Positions 59,330 through 64,000 of a DNA stretch of 64,000 bases are shown piece after piece. Within the stretch, counting starts at the first letter, position 1. Each line of letters starts with the position of its first letter. Made by a program: the position numbers and the translations under genes. The notes below the pieces were generated by a model. That model was not told the DNA's origin. It saw only the letters and a program-made list of their open reading frames with translations, and did not search any database. The DNA lies in contig JANPBU010000051.1 in NCBI GenBank assembly GCA_031430595.1, forward strand, positions 1-64,000, written 5' to 3'. The stretch is from JANNBN01 sp031430595 (GTDB lineage: Bacteria; Actinomycetota; Acidimicrobiia; Acidimicrobiales; JANYDT01).

Positions 59330-60092
59330 AGCTACCGTGACGTCCAGCTCCTGAAGCAAAGCGTGCTGCGCCTTCGCGAGTCTCTCCAGACCGCACGGTA
59401 ACAAGACCGAGTTCAGTCTCGTTCGCAAGTGCTGGAATCATGTCAAGTGACCATTGTTCGTATGCTGACTGACGATCAGAGCGCAGGCATCGTTGCGGCA
59501 TTTCAGCAAGCTCGTGAGCAAGTTTGATACTTTCCAGCAACGCAGTGCCATCCGCAACCAGCCGGTTTGCAAGACCGATTGCGAAGGCTTCGTTCGCCTC
59601 AACGGCTCGCCCAGTCAGGATGAGATCCATCGCTCGGCTTTGCCCAATCAGGCGGGGCAGACGAACGGTACCGCCATCGACGAGGGGAACGCCCCACCGA
59701 CGACAGAAGACGCCAAACACAGCCGTTGTACTGGCGACCCGAAGGTCACACCACACCGCCAATTCAAGACCACCAGCAACACAATGGCCTTCAACGGCAG
59801 CAATCACTGGCTTCGAGAGCACCATTCGAGTCGGACCCATTGGTCCGTCTGCGCGCATATCTGCTTCAATTCGATTCCCGTTACCCGATCCAATCGCCTT
59901 GAGGTCGGCCCCGGCACAGAACGTGCCGTGGCTACCGGTCAAGACTGCAACCAACTGTGCTTCATCTTCGTCAAACAATCGGAACGCGTCCACTAACGAG
60001 TCAGCTGTCGTACGGTCAACCGCATTTCGGGCCAGCGGTCGGTCAATCGTGATCACAGTCACCGGACCATCATGGGTAATCGTTACAGTCAT
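59322..60092 (-). CDS. Enoyl-CoA hydratase/isomerase family protein
   Basis: The 256-residue protein has VAVLTGSHGTFCAGADLKAI, AVEGHCVAGGLELAVWCDLRV with the first catalytic Glu kept (GGLELA), and CRRWGVPLVDGGTVRLPRLIG. The second catalytic residue is changed (usual ExxxG; here DGG). It is convergent with the TetR gene (8-bp overlap). TetR-like half-sites at 60092-60119 overlap its start and promoter. Confidence 0.92.
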   Translation of the reverse strand: MTVTITHDGPVTVITIDRPLARNAVDRTTADSLVDAFRLFDEDEAQLVAVLTGSHGTFCAGADLKAIGSGNGNRIEADMRADGPMGPTRMVLSKPVIAAVEGHCVAGGLELAVWCDLRVASTTAVFGVFCRRWGVPLVDGGTVRLPRLIGQSRAMDLILTGRAVEANEAFAIGLANRLVADGTALLESIKLAHELAEMPQRCLRSDRQSAYEQWSLDMIPALANETELGLVTVRSGETREGAARFASGAGRHGSFT

Positions 60093-60129
60093 AGCGAACT
60101 GCTTAACAGATCGCTACGACCTCCGACAG

Positions 60130-61011
60130 CTAATCAACTCGGAAGCAGATGCTTACCGGAATTACCGAATTGGGGCTACTCACATCACCGGTCGAGACCG
60201 AATAGTGCTCGATGACAACTCGACCCGCGCCAACCGCAACAGGTGCGAGTGCACCAGTCGCTGTCGCCATGACGACGAGATCGGCGAGGTCAGTAGTGAA
60301 ACCGGTACCAGCGGAACCAACCACAACACGCCATTGCTCATGTGGTTGGGTCACTGTTAGCCGGCTAAGATATGAATCGTAAGAAGTGTACGAAACAACC
60401 TTGAGAACACCGGCTGGCACATCAATGAGGGTGTCGATAGTGAGGTTGGTCGGTACGCCAACCACCAACTTTGTTCCAGTGACTCGGTCTTGGCTCCACA
60501 GGTATTCGCCGCCGGGACAGGGTTCCACCACGATCGGTCCGCCAACGGCGCACAGGAAAACTTGAGTGATGTTCCTCCCACTTCGTGGGGCAAGAACAGT
60601 CGGCGCGGTTGTTAAGCGTGGAGGTGACGCAAAAACGTATGCGGTTTTACCACCGGGGTAAACCCACACTTCAGCGAAGTATGCAGGTGCACCACTAACG
60701 ACAAGAGAGTCAATACCAAACACCGGAAACCCGCCCGAACCGGCAAACTCGTCGTATGTCAACGTAGGGCTGCCAGGGGCCCCAACTTCGGTCTTGACCT
60801 GATCCATACCTCGGCCACCAGGAGTGAACTTCAACCACTTACCCGTTCCATCAAAGCACGGAGCGCCTTCCTTCGGAGGGTCGTTACTCGTTACCGTTGT
60901 GGTTACCTCGGTGGCCGCATTCGCTTGGGGAACAAATGGGGCAATGACAGCGCCGCACACGAACAGCCCGGTCACCGCTGCCAGCCTTACCTTGAGAGTT
61001 CGAACGTTCAT
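60130..61011 (-). CDS. Secreted protein of unknown function
   Basis: MNVRTLKVRLAAVTGLFVCG begins a 293-residue protein with a signal peptide ending near QANAA; GGAGG lies 10 bases upstream. The mature part is Thr/Val/Gly-rich, probably all-beta, with an EGAPCFDGTGKWLKFTPGG start, YVFASPPRL and an ICFRVD end. Cysteines may pair (CFDG, FLCAVGG, PCPGGEY, ICFRVD). No enzyme motif was recognised. Confidence 0.75.
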   Translation of the reverse strand: MNVRTLKVRLAAVTGLFVCGAVIAPFVPQANAATEVTTTVTSNDPPKEGAPCFDGTGKWLKFTPGGRGMDQVKTEVGAPGSPTLTYDEFAGSGGFPVFGIDSLVVSGAPAYFAEVWVYPGGKTAYVFASPPRLTTAPTVLAPRSGRNITQVFLCAVGGPIVVEPCPGGEYLWSQDRVTGTKLVVGVPTNLTIDTLIDVPAGVLKVVSYTSYDSYLSRLTVTQPHEQWRVVVGSAGTGFTTDLADLVVMATATGALAPVAVGAGRVVIEHYSVSTGDVSSPNSVIPVSICFRVD

Positions 61012-61112
61012 TTTGGTGCATCCTCCGTCTGAGAAAAGTTGCTCACGTTCGAGTGTGAACCAACCATGCAAAATCCGGTATCACCACTATTGATGAGGCC
61101 CGAGGCGGGAAA

Positions 61113-62042
61113 TTAGTCCGGTGACAAGGCCCGCAGTGCGGTCTCGACGAAGTTAAGGACCGCTTTTGAGGGCGTTCGATTCGCCGGCCAAGCCAGACAA
61201 ATTCTTCGCTCTAGGCGTTCCTTAAGTGCGACTACGACACCACCGTGAACGAGGCTCGGTTCAACGGTTAAACCCGGAAGCACGGCGCAACCCAGCCCAG
61301 CGTCAACTAAGCGCTGCCGAGTCATGTTGTCATCGGTTCGAAACACGACGTTGGTGGCGACCCCGGCGTCATGAAATGCGCGCACAGCACGCATCGTGCA
61401 GTTGTCACCCGTTTCCCCGTCGATAATGTCTTCACCTTCGAAATCGGCGAGGCTGACTTGCTTTCGTTTCGCGAACCTGTGGGTAGGCGGAACAATTGCG
61501 ACGAATCGATCAACAAATACTTCTACCCGGTCGATGCCAGCCCCAATCGAAGCGGCTTCGAGAAACGCAATGTCGATGGCACCTTCGTTGAGCAACTCAG
61601 ACAGGTCGCCGTCGGCCACTTCGCTGCGAAGGTGGATGGTGATGTCTGGCCAATCGACGCGATACGCCGCAAGCACGTTGGGAAGCAGGCGTGCACCCGC
61701 CGACTGGAATGTACCGATCCGAATACTTCCGCTCAACCCGGCATTAAGGCTGGCAAGGTCGGCCTGAGCACAGCCAAGCCGCTCAAGAATTTTGGTGGCA
61801 TGCCCGAGAAGCGTTTCGCCCGCATCGGTCAGCGTGACGGGCCTCGGACCCGTACCTCGATCAACCAGGCGGACACCGACAATACGTTCGAGAGCAGCGA
61901 GTTGTTGCGACACGGCACTTTGGCCATAACCCAATTCGTCGGCTGCCCTACTGACCGAGCGCGTCTTGGCGATCGCAACCAACGCCATGAGATGGCGAGT
62001 GTCGATCTCCCAGGGTTGATTCAAGTTCATCATCATCTCCAT
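61113..62042 (-). CDS. LysR-family transcriptional regulator
   Basis: The 309-residue protein has the LysR HTH (LMALVAIAKTRSVSRAADELG, GQSAVSQQLAALERIVG) and the effector domain (IRIGTFQSAGARLLPNVLAAY, LSELLNEGAIDIAFLE). ATG 62042 and a second ATG at 62030 are close. It is divergent from two small genes, which may be its targets; the 75-bp gap should hold the shared operator. Confidence 0.94.
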   Translation of the reverse strand: MEMMMNLNQPWEIDTRHLMALVAIAKTRSVSRAADELGYGQSAVSQQLAALERIVGVRLVDRGTGPRPVTLTDAGETLLGHATKILERLGCAQADLASLNAGLSGSIRIGTFQSAGARLLPNVLAAYRVDWPDITIHLRSEVADGDLSELLNEGAIDIAFLEAASIGAGIDRVEVFVDRFVAIVPPTHRFAKRKQVSLADFEGEDIIDGETGDNCTMRAVRAFHDAGVATNVVFRTDDNMTRQRLVDAGLGCAVLPGLTVEPSLVHGGVVVALKERLERRICLAWPANRTPSKAVLNFVETALRALSPD

Positions 62043-62118
62043 GAAGAATATTCGTTAGACAGATTAATGCAGGAATGCGAGGATCTTTTTAACATTCAAC
62101 ACGAAAGGACATTAACTC

Positions 62119-62211
62119 ATGGCCGTACTTGTCACAACGTTTGTGTTCGTCCTACTTAACGTGGCCGTCGCACGATACGGAACCGATTCACGCTCACCCG
62201 GAGACTGGTAG
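62119..62211 (+). CDS. Very small membrane peptide (30 residues), divergent from LysR
   Basis: ATG 62119, with AAAGGAC upstream, starts a peptide with a single hydrophobic segment (VLVTTFVFVLLNVAVARYG) and a short polar tail, then TAG. Three bases later the next small gene starts. A one-helix protein is plausible here, controlled by LysR, though the support is only position, ribosome-binding site and hydrophobicity. Confidence 0.5.
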   Translation: MAVLVTTFVFVLLNVAVARYGTDSRSPGDW

Positions 62212-62214
62212 CAA

Positions 62215-62460
62215 ATGCACACAGACTTTATGCACCCAGATGATGCTCTCAGACTTGCGCATCAACGCATCGAAGCGTTCCACGTCACTGCACGCAATGA
62301 AGAATTGGCTCGAAGTGTTTCCCCAAGCCAGTTACGCCGACTGACCCAACTCGTACGATTCCTGCGCTCGTTACATCGGTCGCCGCACCAATCACCGCAT
62401 CGACTGACCGCCTCCGTGAACACGGATTCGCTCACCTGTGACGTACCCTGCATCGGTTGA
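62215..62460 (+). CDS. Small Arg/Leu-rich protein, possibly truncated by convergent gene
   Basis: ATG 62215 starts 81 residues with MHPDDALRLAHQRIEAFHV, then LARSVSPSQLRRLTQLVRFLRSL as a basic helix. The HPxxxxRLAxQRxE start resembles small actinobacterial proteins of unknown function. The 3' part overlaps the convergent SDR gene by 69 bp, which is a lot, so the last residues may not be functional. Its start is coupled to the small membrane peptide. Confidence 0.45.
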   Translation: MHTDFMHPDDALRLAHQRIEAFHVTARNEELARSVSPSQLRRLTQLVRFLRSLHRSPHQSPHRLTASVNTDSLTCDVPCIG

Positions 62461-63174
62461 ACAAAGGAACGCAACAACTCGTGCCACGTCTTCGGGCTCG
62501 CATACCCGCCCAAAAGGAAACGAAGCATCAAGTTCGTGGATGTCACTCACACCTGCCACGGCCTTCGCAAGTCGTCGGCCCATATCGCTCACGACAAGAC
62601 CGGGGGCAACAACATTCACGTGTATGCCATTCGCAACTTCTTCTTTTGCGAGCGTAAACGCTAACGACTCCATCGCGGCCTTACCCATATTGTACGGGGC
62701 CCCGAAGGCAGCATGCGCGTCGGTAGCAACGCTCGACACCATCACAATGTCTGCCCGACCCACCGTTGACACCCGTTCTCGCATAGAGGGAAGAACCAGC
62801 CGACACAAGTGATGGGGCCCAATCGCATGCACGCGTAGTAGATGCTCTACCTCGTCAGGTCGAGACTGAGAAACGCTTCGCCCTCGTGACGCGACACCGG
62901 CGTTGTTGACCAAAAGATCAACGGCGCCAAAGTCTGCCGTGACACTTTCAAGCATCGCCTCGATCGCTTCCGGGTCGCCCACATCGGCACCGTATGCCCG
63001 AGCGACTCCACCGTTCGACGTGATGAAATCAACTGAATCGGCTGCGCTTTCGGCGTCTTTAGCGTAGTTCACCGCAACCGCTGCACCCCGTTCAGCGAGC
63101 AAAACCGATATGCCCCGCCCAATACCTCGACCACCACCGGTCACCAACGCAGTTCGTCCGTTGAAGTTACTCAT
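62392..63174 (-). CDS. SDR-family oxidoreductase (FabG-like)
   Basis: The 260-residue protein has TGGGRGIGRG (NADP loop), LVNNAGVA, a serine-containing VMVSSVATD, YNMGKAAMES (Tyr and Lys) and VVAPGLVVSDMG. The C-terminus ends GERIRVHGGGQSMR. It reduces or oxidises an acyl or alcohol substrate. It is probably in an operon with the hotdog-like gene 15 bp upstream. Confidence 0.92.
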   Translation of the reverse strand: MSNFNGRTALVTGGGRGIGRGISVLLAERGAAVAVNYAKDAESAADSVDFITSNGGVARAYGADVGDPEAIEAMLESVTADFGAVDLLVNNAGVASRGRSVSQSRPDEVEHLLRVHAIGPHHLCRLVLPSMRERVSTVGRADIVMVSSVATDAHAAFGAPYNMGKAAMESLAFTLAKEEVANGIHVNVVAPGLVVSDMGRRLAKAVAGVSDIHELDASFPFGRVCEPEDVARVVAFLCSTDAGYVTGERIRVHGGGQSMR

Positions 63175-63189
63175 GTTGGTACCGTACCC

Positions 63190-64000
63190 TTAACCTACGT
63201 AAGAGGAAGTGAACACGCCTGAATGCAACAACACCTCGGCGACCGCAAGATCGCCATCTTGGAGTGTGGTCCGGGTCCAATACGACTCGGTTCGTTTACT
63301 AGAACTGCGCGCCAGGATCTCGCGTTCGAGTCGATATGGCCGGCCTACAAAAACTGGGCCGTTGAGCAGTCGCACCTCGAGGTCAATGAAGAGACCAACG
63401 GATGGCTGGCGCACCTTAAAGTTCGACCGAGCCGAAGATGATCCGGTAAGCACACTGAGCATTTCGATAGGAACTATCTCGCCACCCCACGGAGTCGCCG
63501 CACCGGGTTGGAAGTACGCAATTTCTTCAGTGATCAATTGAAGTTTCTCCCTCAGACTGAACGGGTACAACTCACCCATATGATCATCGAACCCCATAGC
63601 AACAACATCATCATCTGCTCCTCGCTGGCCAACACGTAATTGATCGATGACTCGAAGCTCGACCGGTGGGCGTTCAATCGCTGCCGCCAAACGCTTCGCA
63701 AGTTCTGTCTCACTGTGATGCGGCCCGATCGACGCAGTACCCGTAAGCACGGGGGTTCCATCGGCCTTATAAGCATCGATTCGGCCAATGGTGTCACCAA
63801 CGTGATCACAACATAGGTGGGCCTGAACTTGTTCACCTTCGATCACCATATTGAGAAAGTGCGAGCTAATACAACCGTTGGTAAACCATTTGTCGCCCCA
63901 GATTGCTGCAGCGAGCGGCTCGAACTGAGAAAAGTGGGTCGGTCCTTCGATCGGAGCACCGGCCAATCCGATTGCAGCAGCCGACTCGGCATCGTGCACA
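63190..64000 (-). CDS. Hypothetical hotdog-like acyl-CoA protein, 5' end outside window
   Basis: The frame is open to the window edge (270 codons). It begins HDAESAAAIGLAGAPIEGPTHFSQ, which resembles the start of a MaoC-like hotdog domain ('AAxxGxxGxPIxGPTHFxQ'). It has FLNMVIEGEQVQAHL and later VRLLNGPVFVGRPYRLEREI, as in the second hotdog of thioesterase-type proteins. A catalytic Asp/His pair is not clear. It is upstream of the SDR and likely in its operon. Confidence 0.65.
   Translation of the reverse strand, partial: VHDAESAAAIGLAGAPIEGPTHFSQFEPLAAAIWGDKWFTNGCISSHFLNMVIEGEQVQAHLCCDHVGDTIGRIDAYKADGTPVLTGTASIGPHHSETELAKRLAAAIERPPVELRVIDQLRVGQRGADDDVVAMGFDDHMGELYPFSLREKLQLITEEIAYFQPGAATPWGGEIVPIEMLSVLTGSSSARSNFKVRQPSVGLFIDLEVRLLNGPVFVGRPYRLEREILARSSSKRTESYWTRTTLQDGDLAVAEVLLHSGVFTSSYVG

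Overview
The window looks like chromosomal DNA of an actinobacterium, most likely a member of the Acidimicrobiia (Ilumatobacter-like or freshwater/marine relatives). This is inference. It rests on the moderate GC content, the 13E12/DUF222-HNH genes with LexA-type SOS boxes, the Mpt53-like secreted thioredoxin, several enoyl-CoA hydratases, the 'trans-acting enoyl reductase' family member and the PadR regulator with a His/Gly/Arg-rich leader. No rRNA, tRNA, CRISPR array, prophage or complete insertion sequence is recognisable.

Layout. 1-2.2 kb: a shortened HNH gene behind a perfect SOS box, a decayed glyoxalase fragment, and a secreted thioredoxin whose first redox cysteine codon is UGA (candidate selenoprotein). 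2.2-9 kb: a UvrA-like ATPase without UvrB-binding domain plus partner, a small-molecule kinase, a secreted protein, an enoyl-CoA hydratase and an SDR. 9-13 kb: a frameshifted gamma-butyrobetaine-hydroxylase-like gene, a CPBP membrane protein and its decayed duplicate, and two membrane proteins. 13.1-15.9 kb: an operon holding the two halves of the plant Tm-1 protein as separate genes, with a cupin and a Dabb protein. 16-30.6 kb: fourteen genes on the minus strand with short or overlapping junctions, comprising a Liv-type ABC importer, a set of sugar/acid-type catabolic enzymes and a two-component system; this reads as one transcription unit for an unknown substrate.

30.6-38 kb: a Phd/PIN toxin-antitoxin pair lying 4 bp before a fused folK-folP gene, a DUF2855 protein, a secreted glycerophosphodiesterase, a universal stress protein and a reductase/enoyl-CoA hydratase pair. 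38-39.6 kb: a damaged phosphate-transport locus (Pit with two frameshifts; DUF47 partner with an internal deletion and a 9-bp tandem repeat). 40-46.9 kb: an intact gamma-butyrobetaine-hydroxylase-like gene with an aldolase and a beta-hydroxyacid dehydrogenase, an ankyrin protein, a PadR regulator with a 30-bp dyad operator facing two orphan genes, and a full-length SOS-box HNH gene. 47.7-52.5 kb: a phosphotransferase and both subunits of an acyl-CoA carboxylase. 52.5-64 kb: a cNMP-binding protein, nitrobindin-like protein, several regulators (TetR twice, LysR), ACT-domain protein, a sigma-factor relic, a DHA2 drug exporter with duplicated palindromic operators, enoyl-CoA hydratases, an SDR and a hotdog-like protein cut by the window end.

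Two themes recur. Gene decay is common: frameshifts at short homopolymers, a decayed tandem duplicate, and several genes that keep both ends but lack the middle. Clear palindromic operators precede four regulated loci. Coordinates of intact genes are firm; substrates and physiological roles are mostly inferred from family membership.
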